This document shows positions 1 through 8,318 of a DNA stretch of 64,000 nt, piece after piece. Made by a program: the position numbers and the translations under genes. The stretch lies in the NCBI RefSeq assembly GCF_003289955.1, contig NZ_QLZR01000001.1, positions 1-64,000 on the forward strand. Direction: 5' to 3'. The stretch is from Planococcus halotolerans (lineage in GTDB: Bacteria > Bacillota > Bacilli > Bacillales_A > Planococcaceae). The stretch's first letter is position 1. Every line of letters starts with the position of its first letter. The notes beneath the pieces were generated by a model, which had not been told where the DNA came from, ran no database searches, and worked only from the letters and a program-made list of their open reading frames with translations.

Positions 1-270
1 GCTGCCCCACCTGCAAACTAGCTCAAGTGGGGAATTTTATTCCGGCTATAATGGGGAAAATTAAACCGGCGTTGACAAGGGGCTCAACTTTCTAAAAATA
101 ATTATGTTTACTAGTCATTCCTAATCAATGAACTTATAATAAAAAAAGAAGATCAATAGGACATCTGAATTTCATTTTCTTCTCATTCCAAGCCAGTTTT
201 CAAAGCTTAATTTAAATCTAAAAGATGAAGAAACGATATTCTCAATAATAAGTCTGAAGGGAAGTTTCGT

Positions 271-747
271 TTGAAAGTTAAATACCTACCAGTTATTTTC
301 TGGGCCTTATGCATTCTTTTGGCCACTAACACTCACAGTTTCCAGTCATTATTATTCTCCAGAGAAATTGGATTAAACATTCGTCTATTTCCAAACCTTT
401 CCGAACTATTTATAATCAATGACATTCATTTAGACAGTAAATCCTATGTATTCCAAAAAATTGGACATGTGATTTCGTTTGGTATCCTTTTCATATTACT
501 TGCTAAAAGCATCTCCGCTAATCGAAAAGCTATAATTCTATGCAGTCTCTTTGCCTTTTTTACGGAATTACTCCAATTATTCTTTGAACGAAGTGGAAGA
601 TTCTCAGATGTATTGATCGATATGGCGGGCATATATATAGCCTATAGATTGAGTATCTATGTAAAAGAGCAAGGGGGATTGAATTCAGTATTTTGGGAGA
701 CGTTACAAAAAATAATTGGTGTCTTTGCGGATGATAAACGAAAGTAA
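271..747 (+). CDS. VanZ-like family membrane protein
   Basis: A 158-residue protein with about four hydrophobic segments and the layout of the VanZ-like family: an N-terminal helix (ILLATNTHSF), a conserved KIGHVISFGIL segment around residue 60, and a TELLQLFFERSGRFSDVLIDMAG block around 100-120. VanZ-type proteins are small membrane proteins, a few linked to glycopeptide tolerance; most have no known function. Translation starts at a TTG preceded about 7 nt upstream by AAGGGAAG. The gene stands alone, reads towards the leftward capsule cluster and converges with it. The family call is solid; the function is unknown. Confidence 0.8.
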   Translation: MKVKYLPVIFWALCILLATNTHSFQSLLFSREIGLNIRLFPNLSELFIINDIHLDSKSYVFQKIGHVISFGILFILLAKSISANRKAIILCSLFAFFTELLQLFFERSGRFSDVLIDMAGIYIAYRLSIYVKEQGGLNSVFWETLQKIIGVFADDKRK

Positions 748-1002
748 CTACTAACCGCAACTGTAAAAAATAGGTTTTTTAAAACCTTTCTAAACTCGCT
801 TTATCTCGTTTGTGATAAATTGCTCTCTCTAGTTTAGCGTTTACAACTGGCCAAGTTCTCCCTCGTTTTTCTCCATTTATCGGACAACAAATCCGTCAGA
901 TTTGTGACAAAAAGAACCGTCAATTTCTGAACAAAATCAGGCGTCAATAACACCTGACTCCGGTACAATAATGACTAGTTAATTTTCTGGCTAAATATAA
1001 AT

Positions 1003-1042
1003 AAGCTGCCACTGAAAACCTTTATGGTTTCTGGAGGCAGCT
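1003..1042 (-). terminator. Stem-loop, probable secondary terminator of the capsule operon
   Basis: AAGCTGCC and GGCAGCTT close a long imperfect stem with inner GAAACC/GGTTTT pairs. On the minus strand it is followed by an ATTTATATTT tract. It lies beyond the stronger terminator at 1104-1140. The rest of the 748-1162 gap holds a weak GGTTTT/AAAACC dyad after the VanZ gene, a REP-like palindrome at 1077-1089, and nothing else recognised. Confidence 0.4.
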
Positions 1043-1076
1043 TGTTGGGGATGCAATTGTCATGAATAAACTGAGT

Positions 1077-1089
1077 TGTGTCTGACACA
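1077..1089. repeat. REP-like palindrome TGTGTC-T-GACACA
   Basis: A perfect 6-bp dyad around one base, in the gap between the VanZ gene and the capsule cluster. It resembles, but is not identical to, the GTGAC-centred palindromes flanking the RAYT gene at 36.9-37.7 kb. It may be an unrelated small palindrome. Confidence 0.3.
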
Positions 1090-1103
1090 GTGGCGCGATT
1101 TCG

Positions 1104-1140
1104 AAAGGCAAGGCGACTCACTTAAGTCACCTTGCCTTTT
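1104..1140 (-). terminator. Terminator of the capsule operon
   Basis: Arms AAAGGCAAGGCGACT and AGTCACCTTGCCTTT pair over 15 bp with one G-T wobble around a 6-nt loop. T-tracts lie on both sides, so it may work in both directions. It lies just downstream of the last capsule gene, whose stop is at 1163. Confidence 0.8.
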
Positions 1141-1162
1141 ATTTATAATTTTAAAAATGATT

Positions 1163-2443
1163 TTATAGTCTACATAGAATAACTTTTTCAGGTTTATCTT
1201 CCCTGTTCAATGAACCTTTTATATCATAAACAATTCCTTTATCGACCTGCAACAGCGACTCAACAAGTTTCCATCCTTCATCAATAAACTCTTGATGTGA
1301 AACTGCTAAAATTACGCAATTAGAATCTTTTATATCATTTACATTCTGTAAGTCTATATTGAATTCTCTTTTCACTTCTTCAATATTTGCATGAGGATCT
1401 GCTACGTTAACTCTGAACCCATATTCTTTTAATTCTTTTATTAGGTCAATTACTTTTGTATTTCTAATGTCAGAAACATTCTCTTTAAAAGTTAAGCCAA
1501 GTACTGTTATAACACTTTCTTTTATTTTCATGTCTTCTTCAATCATTTTTTTTACTATAGAGGTAGATATTAGTTTGCTTACATTGTCATTTACTCTTCT
1601 ACCAGCTAAAATAACTTGAGGAATATATCCTGCTTTTTCTGCTTTATAAGTTAAATAATATGGATCTACTGCTATACAGTGACCACCTACTAAACCAGGT
1701 TTAAACTTCAAAAAATTCCACTTCGTTGAAGCTGCTTCTATTACATCATTAGTATCTATGTCAAGTATATCAAAAATAGTAGCTAGCTCATTCATTAGAG
1801 AAATATTCAAATCTCTTTGAGTATTCTCAATTACTTTGGCTGCCTCCGCAACTTTAATTGAAGTAGCTTTATAGACACCAGCTGTTATAATGCTTCCATA
1901 TAAAGTAGCAATCTTTTCTAGCGTTTCATTATTCTGTCCTGATACTACTTTTACTATATTACTTATTTTATTTTTTTTATCACCTGGATTTATTCGTTCA
2001 GGAGAGTAACCTACAAAGAAGTCCTTACCATATATTAAAGAAGAAGATTCTAAAAGTACCGGAACGCATTCTTCTTCAGTAACCCCAGGATAAACAGTAG
2101 ATTCATAAACTATAGTTGTTCCTATACTTAAGTTTTCACCAATTATTGCTGAGGCTTTTAATAAAGGATTTAAATCTGGTAACTTATCACTTGTTATAGG
2201 GGTCGGAACAGTTACAATGATGAAATTACACTCTTTTAAATACTTGGCATTTTCTGTAAATAAAATATTTTCATTTTTTAACTCTGAAGGGTTTATTTCA
2301 TTAGTTCTATCTTTTCCTTTTTTTAGTTCATTTATTCTATTTTCACTTATATCAAAACCAATTACTTTGTATTTTTTTGCAAATTCTACCGCTAATGGTA
2401 ATCCTACATATCCTAATCCAACAACAGCTATTTTTATATCCAA
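1163..2443 (-). CDS. UDP-N-acetylhexosamine (UDP-GlcNAc/ManNAc type) dehydrogenase, WbpA/TviB family
   Basis: A 426-residue UDP-sugar dehydrogenase. It has an N-terminal Rossmann motif (AVVGLGYVGLPLA, residues 6-18), the central helical domain with the catalytic-cysteine motif GGHCIAVDPYYL, and a C-terminal UDP-binding domain with VLGLTFKENVSDIRNT. Family members oxidise C6 of a UDP-sugar in two NAD-dependent steps to a UDP-uronic acid. The closest named relatives by motif are TviB/WbpA (UDP-GlcNAc 6-dehydrogenase); WecC/CapO (UDP-ManNAc) is the alternative. It is the last gene of the leftward capsule cluster, 1 nt after the preceding gene. The implied product is an N-acetylhexosaminuronic acid in the repeat unit; substrate choice is inference. 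Confidence 0.88.
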   Translation of the reverse strand: MDIKIAVVGLGYVGLPLAVEFAKKYKVIGFDISENRINELKKGKDRTNEINPSELKNENILFTENAKYLKECNFIIVTVPTPITSDKLPDLNPLLKASAIIGENLSIGTTIVYESTVYPGVTEEECVPVLLESSSLIYGKDFFVGYSPERINPGDKKNKISNIVKVVSGQNNETLEKIATLYGSIITAGVYKATSIKVAEAAKVIENTQRDLNISLMNELATIFDILDIDTNDVIEAASTKWNFLKFKPGLVGGHCIAVDPYYLTYKAEKAGYIPQVILAGRRVNDNVSKLISTSIVKKMIEEDMKIKESVITVLGLTFKENVSDIRNTKVIDLIKELKEYGFRVNVADPHANIEEVKREFNIDLQNVNDIKDSNCVILAVSHQEFIDEGWKLVESLLQVDKGIVYDIKGSLNREDKPEKVILCRL

Positions 2444-2444
2444 T

Positions 2445-3413
2445 TTAAAACCATCTCCAATTTAGTTTTCTATCGTAATATTCTATATGTCTATACACCA
2501 TATAGAATATCCTTTTTATTTTGAATCCATTTAAGTTACTCGGACTCTTTAATTTATAATGGGTAATTATAAAGTCATCATTAAAGGTTTTTAGTGATTT
2601 TACTTTCGTCTTTAAAGATTCGTCTAAAATATATAGAGGTAGGGATTTAGCAATAGTTTTATTTAACGCAATATTTTTTAAAAACTTTTCACTTGGCCAT
2701 AATGTTTTATACATCATTGGTGATATATTATCTACTTTCCAGTTCTTATAATCTTGACTTCTCATCAAGTCTTTGGTGTAAAATTCAGGCCATACAAGAA
2801 ATGTACTTTCTAAATCGGTAGAAGAATTTAATTTGTTTACAAACCTTGTAATGGACTCTTTTTTAAATAAAAATCTTTCAAAAGTAGAGAGTTTTTTAAT
2901 ATCTTTATTATAAATTTTTCTTGATAGTTTATTGCATTCCTCACAAAAGCAATATTCCTCTTCTAATGGAAACCTAACAAAATCAAAAAGAACTCCCTCT
3001 AAACATTCTTTATATTCAAGCAGAGTACTAATGACAAAATCGGTATGATCATTATTATTCGGACATGCGTATTGTTCATATCCTAAATCACAGTAGATTG
3101 GTTTATCTATTGTATTGTTCCCATCCATATCTATAACAGACCATTTTCTTTCTTCAAAAAATGGTGATCTGTTTTTTTTAGTTAATTCTCCCTCATAGCC
3201 TTCTGTTAGTGTACATATCCATCCAAATAACTTAATATCTTGTTTTTTTAAAAATAATTTAATCTCTTTTACCTCTTCTAAAGTCATCCATGAACCATTA
3301 TAATCTTTAATTATTAACACAACAGTATCGATTCCCGCATTTTGTAGTTCTTTAATGAAACTTAATTCTTTCGCATTTTTTGCTTCTTCAGAATATAAAA
3401 GTAAACCTCGCAT
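2445..3413 (-). CDS. Unrecognised capsule-locus protein, possible TIM-barrel glycosidase-like enzyme
   Basis: A 322-residue protein without signal peptide or clear membrane segment. The N-terminus (MRGLLLYSEEAKNAKELSF) looks like the first strand-helix of a barrel. A central GVLFDFVRFP motif (about residue 140) resembles the strand carrying an acidic residue in GHL-type/DUF4015-like putative glycoside hydrolases. It is followed by a CFCEECN cysteine cluster that could bind a metal. It lies between the UDP-sugar dehydrogenase and a glycosyltransferase and is as AT-rich as they are. A cytoplasmic glycosidase-like protein in a capsule locus is unusual; it might act on lipid-linked intermediates or be non-catalytic. 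The fold assignment is tentative. Confidence 0.5.
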   Translation of the reverse strand: MRGLLLYSEEAKNAKELSFIKELQNAGIDTVVLIIKDYNGSWMTLEEVKEIKLFLKKQDIKLFGWICTLTEGYEGELTKKNRSPFFEERKWSVIDMDGNNTIDKPIYCDLGYEQYACPNNNDHTDFVISTLLEYKECLEGVLFDFVRFPLEEEYCFCEECNKLSRKIYNKDIKKLSTFERFLFKKESITRFVNKLNSSTDLESTFLVWPEFYTKDLMRSQDYKNWKVDNISPMMYKTLWPSEKFLKNIALNKTIAKSLPLYILDESLKTKVKSLKTFNDDFIITHYKLKSPSNLNGFKIKRIFYMVYRHIEYYDRKLNWRWF

Positions 3414-3423
3414 AAAAAAACCC

Positions 3424-4521
3424 CTAAAAAATATTTTTTGCCTCTTGCAAGAAAGAATTTTCGCTTGTAAAGGTAGTGATACTAAAATTCTTATTGTTTA
3501 AATCATTCAAAATTCCCGCTAAACTAACGGGATTTTCCCCTTCATAAAAAAGGATTTGTTTCAATTCATTTAACTCTCCTACTATAGATGGGTTATCACT
3601 AGAAATTATTAACATGTTATTTTCCCAATAGTCATATATTTTATTTGGAATCGTAAAGTCTGTAACTTCATTTCTTGCATGTGGGATAATCCCTATTTGA
3701 TATTCTGCAAGTAAATTTTTATAATTTAAGTTTTTTACAGGCGCGTTAAAATTAATTTCGATATTTTTTAAAAAACTGGCTTTTTCTTTAATCTCTTTAA
3801 CGTATTGACTTTTGTCATGATTAAAAACGTAGCAGTCTACAATGATTTTATTTGTTAAATATGAATCTGTACTTAATATGGTTTCAAAGTCTCTAATCCC
3901 TTTATCTATTGTGCCAGTATACAGTATTTTGATTTCACTCCCAATATACACACTTTCTTTTATTATTTGTTTATGAAAAAAAGGTGCATTAGAAACTATA
4001 TATGTATTTTCTCTATCTAGATTGTGTCTCTTAAGAAAATGTGTTTTAGCAGCATGACAAACAAACATGACTTTTCCTGCATTTGTTATCACAAACTTTT
4101 CTACTTTTTTGGTGTTAATTATAAAATTATATAATTTCTTCGAGATACTATTAGTTTGATTGGCCACAGAAAGCAAATCATCTGCTATATCCACATAAAC
4201 ATTATCTTTCTTTTTCGACAGCTTTAAGACCACGTAAGAAATATATGCATCTCTTGAATATATAAATTCATATTCTTCCCTAAAGATTTTTTTATATATT
4301 AAGAAACGATATGGATCAAATATAATTTGAGTTGGTATATAGTCCTTTTTATAAATAACTATAACTTTCAAGTTATTAATTTTATTTAATCTTTCTTGAT
4401 ACGTACTAGTATATTTTTTATCAGTAACTATTGTGATTGCATAATTTTTACTAGAAAATACTTCTGCAAATTTTACAATTCTTATATCAATAGCAGGTAC
4501 TACCATTAGTATTTTTTTCAT
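3424..4521 (-). CDS. Glycosyltransferase, GT-B fold (GT4-like)
   Basis: A 365-residue protein with two-domain GT-B architecture: N-terminal MKKILMVVPAIDIRIVKFAEVF, a mid region KILYTGTIDKGIRDFE typical of the start of the nucleotide-sugar domain, and a C-terminal HARNEVTDFTIPNKIYDYW segment where GT4 enzymes place the donor-binding acidic residues. A complete E-x7-E motif is not evident, so it is a divergent member. It should add one sugar to the undecaprenyl-linked repeat unit at the inner membrane face. One nt separates it from the upstream glycosyltransferase. Sugar specificity cannot be read. Confidence 0.78.
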   Translation of the reverse strand: MKKILMVVPAIDIRIVKFAEVFSSKNYAITIVTDKKYTSTYQERLNKINNLKVIVIYKKDYIPTQIIFDPYRFLIYKKIFREEYEFIYSRDAYISYVVLKLSKKKDNVYVDIADDLLSVANQTNSISKKLYNFIINTKKVEKFVITNAGKVMFVCHAAKTHFLKRHNLDRENTYIVSNAPFFHKQIIKESVYIGSEIKILYTGTIDKGIRDFETILSTDSYLTNKIIVDCYVFNHDKSQYVKEIKEKASFLKNIEINFNAPVKNLNYKNLLAEYQIGIIPHARNEVTDFTIPNKIYDYWENNMLIISSDNPSIVGELNELKQILFYEGENPVSLAGILNDLNNKNFSITTFTSENSFLQEAKNIF

Positions 4522-4522
4522 T

Positions 4523-5659
4523 TTACTCCCTTTCTTTAGATATGCTTTTCTCTATTTTCTCTAGATGATTGTTCCAATTAAACTTTTCAGAAAAATTTAA
4601 AGCATTTAAAGAATATTCAGCATAAATTTCATCACTACAAGTAATCTTGTTGATAGCGTTAGAGAGAGAGTTTGAATTATTGTTAATTAACTCCCCATTA
4701 TAAAGGGGTTTAATTATTTCATTTGAGGCAACTTTATAACCGAAAGAGGCATCTAATGCTATGCATGGTTTACCTGTAGCCATTGCTTCTAAATAAACAT
4801 GTCCGAATCCTTCATAAGTAGATGGCAAAACAAAAATATCAGCATTTTTCAAAAAAACTTCCACTTTATTACTAAAGCCTTCAAATTTCACTTTTTTTTG
4901 TATCTTTAACTCATCTACCATATTAACTAATTTTTTTTTGTTAGGGCCATCGCCTACGATAGTAAGAAATAGGTTTGGATTTTCCGATATAGCTTTTAAA
5001 ATTAATTCGATATTTTTTTCTTTCGAAAGTCTACATACTGTTACAAGATCTATTTGCTTTCTGTTTATTTCTTTTAAACTATAGGTAAATCTATCTCTAT
5101 TGATGCCGGGATAACTCACTATTACTTCATTCTTTAGAACTTCTTTATAATTTTTTAATACTTCATTTTTCATGTTGTTACTTAAGGTAAAAACATTCGA
5201 ATGCTTCACGAGCTTTTTCTCCGCATATTTAAAAAACAGTATTCTTAACGATAAATATATTTTTCGAATAAAACTCGCATCTTTTAATGCTGTTGCCATA
5301 TAGTCCGGTAAAATGGTAGCAATAACGAAAGCAATTTTTTTATTAAAGTAAACCAAGGGATAAAAGACAGGGTGCCTTACTAATAATATATCTGAATTTA
5401 ATTTATTTTTATTTAAGTAAAAATATACTAATACTATAATTGATGTGATTAAATCGAATCTTAGTAAAATTCCCCCTAACTTTGTTGGTATTTTAAAATA
5501 CTCAAAGATAGAGATAATTCCATCCTCATCATTATTTTCTTTGATGAAACATATAACCTTAACATTGTGATCTGTATATTTTATTAAGTTATTAATATAA
5601 TTATCAATTCCGCCTTGATGAGGTAAAAACGTTGTGTTAAATACAAGGAACTTAGTCAC
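4523..5659 (-). CDS. Glycosyltransferase family 4 protein
   Basis: A 378-residue GT4 enzyme. The N-terminal glycine-rich acceptor loop is PHQGGIDNYINNL (residues 13-25). The donor domain begins DLVTVCRLSKEKNIELIL, contains IVGDGPNKKKL, and ends in the E-x7-E block EGFGHVYLEAMATGKPCIA. It is expected to be a retaining transferase adding a sugar to the lipid-linked capsule unit in the cytoplasm. It sits in the AT-rich variable part of the cluster between the unrecognised 448-residue protein and another glycosyltransferase. Donor sugar unknown. Confidence 0.9.
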   Translation of the reverse strand: MTKFLVFNTTFLPHQGGIDNYINNLIKYTDHNVKVICFIKENNDEDGIISIFEYFKIPTKLGGILLRFDLITSIIVLVYFYLNKNKLNSDILLVRHPVFYPLVYFNKKIAFVIATILPDYMATALKDASFIRKIYLSLRILFFKYAEKKLVKHSNVFTLSNNMKNEVLKNYKEVLKNEVIVSYPGINRDRFTYSLKEINRKQIDLVTVCRLSKEKNIELILKAISENPNLFLTIVGDGPNKKKLVNMVDELKIQKKVKFEGFSNKVEVFLKNADIFVLPSTYEGFGHVYLEAMATGKPCIALDASFGYKVASNEIIKPLYNGELINNNSNSLSNAINKITCSDEIYAEYSLNALNFSEKFNWNNHLEKIEKSISKERE

Positions 5660-5671
5660 TTTTACACTCCT

Positions 5672-7018
5672 TTAGTTAATATAGTATCCTTTTTTAAATA
5701 GCTTTATGACATATCTAAAATCCCAACAAAAAATAGGTTTATCTTTTTTCTTCTCAAAAATGTAGAATGCCATACTTAATAACGGAAACCAAGATAGTAA
5801 TATGAAAATTTTTTCTCCCTCAAAACATAAAAATTTGTAATTTAAAATCACGGTTTTCTTTAAAGACTCTTTTTTTATTTCAGCAAAATCGAGATCATTT
5901 TTAAATATTTTTAGTAATGATAACAATAAAAAACCATTCCATCCTGGTGTTGGCACGTTGTCTTCCCATACTGATTTTACATTAATTTTCCTATAATTAT
6001 CTTTAGTATAATATCCTTTATAATTCTTTACTCCTCCGTTCTTATTTTGATGTTTCAATACATTTTCAGCTAACTCTTTTATATTAAGGCCTTTCCCAGG
6101 TTGATAGGATTGAAACCTCCATAAGTAATCAAGGATTATTCCACTACCTGAGATAAAAACAGGAAACTGTTCATCATATACTTCAGTATTAGATACTTTT
6201 TTACCATGGATAAAATACATATTTTTATATAAAGAGTCTTCAATAGATGCGTTAACTTTATTTAAAAGGTTTATTACAATTACTTTTTTGCTTTCCGGAA
6301 TTTTTCCTTCTTTATGTATTATATATTCTACTAATCCTCTTCCAATAATTGCAGAATATATTGTAATCTGAATATCTTTACGCAAATTGGAATATGGTAT
6401 GAATTCAGAAACAATATGTTTATCTAAAAAGTCAATTATAGAAAAAGCATAGTAATCCATATTTTTATCAAATATTAATTCATAAAGAACTATAAACTCT
6501 AGAATAATGGCATTCATATTTAACACGAAATGATTGTTATCGTGAGTGTAAAAATCTAACAAATCAAATTTAAATGATTTTTCTTCTTCTGAGAAAAGTT
6601 TTTCTGTTAGATATTCCATATTTCTATTAATAGTTGCTTTAATAGACCCTTGGAACTCTTCTGTAACTTCACTATCTATATTAATTAAAACTTTTGCTAA
6701 TGCGATTGAAGCTAAGCCATTATGAATCAAAGAAGAAAATCTATCATCTTCATGACCAGCATTCTTATAACTACCTATTTCTGTTAAATTTCCCAGTTGC
6801 ACTTCAACTGCTTTAATTAAATCTTTTAAATTTTCTTCAGTTTTCATGCCCATATAAATTTCTAAAAGTGATTCTATCATTGGACCTTGTAACCAAGGAG
6901 TGTCATGTAAGTTTGACACTCTTTTTAAGTTACCTCGATGTACAATCATACTTTTATAAGAACCATTACTTTCCCAACTCTTCAAATAGTTATATAAATT
7001 GTTTACTTTTTTTTGCAT
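5672..7018 (-). CDS. Unrecognised capsule-locus protein, predicted alpha/alpha-toroid
   Basis: A 448-residue protein rich in repeated amphipathic helices (for example MIESLLEIYMGMK, LASIALAKVLIN, GWNGFLLLSLLKIF). This suggests an (alpha/alpha) toroid as in several glycosidases, polysaccharide lyases and uronyl epimerases. Conserved-looking polar segments are DTPWLQGPM, GHEDDRFSS and DNNHFVLN near the N-terminal half and VWEDNVPTPGWNGF near residue 370. A hydrophobic stretch close to the C-terminus (IFILLSWFPLLSMAFYIF) could associate with the membrane. There is no signal peptide. Its start overlaps the end of the Wzy gene by 29 nt, so the two are probably translationally coupled. Sugar-modifying function is inferred from the fold impression and context only. 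Confidence 0.55.
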   Translation of the reverse strand: MQKKVNNLYNYLKSWESNGSYKSMIVHRGNLKRVSNLHDTPWLQGPMIESLLEIYMGMKTEENLKDLIKAVEVQLGNLTEIGSYKNAGHEDDRFSSLIHNGLASIALAKVLINIDSEVTEEFQGSIKATINRNMEYLTEKLFSEEEKSFKFDLLDFYTHDNNHFVLNMNAIILEFIVLYELIFDKNMDYYAFSIIDFLDKHIVSEFIPYSNLRKDIQITIYSAIIGRGLVEYIIHKEGKIPESKKVIVINLLNKVNASIEDSLYKNMYFIHGKKVSNTEVYDEQFPVFISGSGIILDYLWRFQSYQPGKGLNIKELAENVLKHQNKNGGVKNYKGYYTKDNYRKINVKSVWEDNVPTPGWNGFLLLSLLKIFKNDLDFAEIKKESLKKTVILNYKFLCFEGEKIFILLSWFPLLSMAFYIFEKKKDKPIFCWDFRYVIKLFKKGYYIN

Positions 7019-8318
7019 TTTTTCTCCTTATCTTTCTACTAATTTTTATCACGAAAATCAATGGAATAATTTCAAAAAGAATTCCGCTCATAGCACCTAA
7101 AAACTCACCGACCAGTACTTTATTAACTAAACCTACTAACAGTACTAAATAAATCGGAAGATAATCGTTTTCTTTTTTTATTAGAACATCTAAAAACTTC
7201 AAAGCACACCCAAAAATAAAACCTACTATTAATACACCAAAATAACCGAAATTAATATATCCTTCACCTATTAAGGATATTGTAAAGCTTGTGTTATATT
7301 CTCCACCTATTGTATATACTCCTGGAGATATTACATTTGAAACTATAGGTCCAGATCCGTATGGCTTAGAAGGGAATATACTACTGGGAATCGGAAATGT
7401 TAATAAAGAGAAGAATGTTTTTCCAAGTACGAAGGTATTTATTTCTGAATATCTTTCCAGTAAAATCGCTAGATATTCTGAAACACCTAATGTCATTTTT
7501 GCTTTTTCTACAAAATCTATCAGATCAAATTTATAACTAAATCTCTCTAATCCACTTCCCGCAATATATTCCCTTAATACACCTAAAAGCAGGTACAGTG
7601 GAACAAGCAGACCTGTAGCTATCACTACATTTTTTATTGAGCTTTTATTTCTAATTGAATATAAGAGTATAAGAGTCACAATTAAAATTAAGCTCCGGCC
7701 TCTAAATCCAAGGGAAATGTACATGAGATTGGATATTACAAAACTCAATAAAAAAAGAATCAAGATTAATTTATTCTTATTCACAAGATATTTATCTAAA
7801 TAATAAACACTTAATGGCGCAAAAAGCGTTAATCCCCATTGGTAGTATCCCTTACCTTGAGTAAGGAAAATTCTATTTGACATGTTTTCGATATAAAATA
7901 AGTAACCGCTACTAAAAAAGTTGTAAAAACTGATTATAAAAATTATAAGAAAAAAGTTAAAAATTAATATATCGATTAACAAATAATTATTTTCACCTTC
8001 AAATATTTGTTTTTCCCGATTTATCAACTTTTTATTTATTACTGTGCCTTCTAATAGCTTGTACCCTACAATAACTGAAATAAAAAATATAAAAATAGTT
8101 AAATGTAATCTAAAAAACAAAGAGTCGGGATTATCTACCATATATACAGTGAAAGATTCTGTAAACAAAATTAGAAAAGGCATTACTAGAAAATAAAGCA
8201 GAAAATTTATAGTGAATAAACTTAATGGATTAACCCAGTTTAATTTTGATTTTTTTAAAACATAAAAAAGGAAATATGAAACGGTAATTACTGATAAAAA
8301 GTAAAGTAAAATAATCAT
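6990..8318 (-). CDS. wzy: Oligosaccharide repeat-unit polymerase (Wzy-like)
   Basis: A 442-residue protein with roughly a dozen hydrophobic segments and one large loop near residues 260-340 (containing SKPYGSGPIVSN and GGEYNTSF), followed by IGEGYINFGYFGVLIVGFIFG. That arrangement is typical of O-antigen/capsule polymerases of the Wzy-dependent pathway, which join flipped repeat units on the outer membrane face. Sequence is very AT-rich and codon use differs from the flanking core genes, as is usual for serotype-specific polymerases. It overlaps the flippase gene by 4 nt and the downstream 448-residue protein by 29 nt. Confidence 0.82.
   Translation of the reverse strand: MIILLYFLSVITVSYFLFYVLKKSKLNWVNPLSLFTINFLLYFLVMPFLILFTESFTVYMVDNPDSLFFRLHLTIFIFFISVIVGYKLLEGTVINKKLINREKQIFEGENNYLLIDILIFNFFLIIFIISFYNFFSSGYLFYIENMSNRIFLTQGKGYYQWGLTLFAPLSVYYLDKYLVNKNKLILILFLLSFVISNLMYISLGFRGRSLILIVTLILLYSIRNKSSIKNVVIATGLLVPLYLLLGVLREYIAGSGLERFSYKFDLIDFVEKAKMTLGVSEYLAILLERYSEINTFVLGKTFFSLLTFPIPSSIFPSKPYGSGPIVSNVISPGVYTIGGEYNTSFTISLIGEGYINFGYFGVLIVGFIFGCALKFLDVLIKKENDYLPIYLVLLVGLVNKVLVGEFLGAMSGILFEIIPLIFVIKISRKIRRKNAKKSKQFI

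Noticed and set aside
4-34. CCCCAC/GTGGGG inverted repeat at the left edge
   Set aside because: Only six paired bases with a long loop and no T-tract. It could be the end of an element outside the window, but nothing here supports a call; 35-270 also shows no feature other than the VanZ ribosome site.
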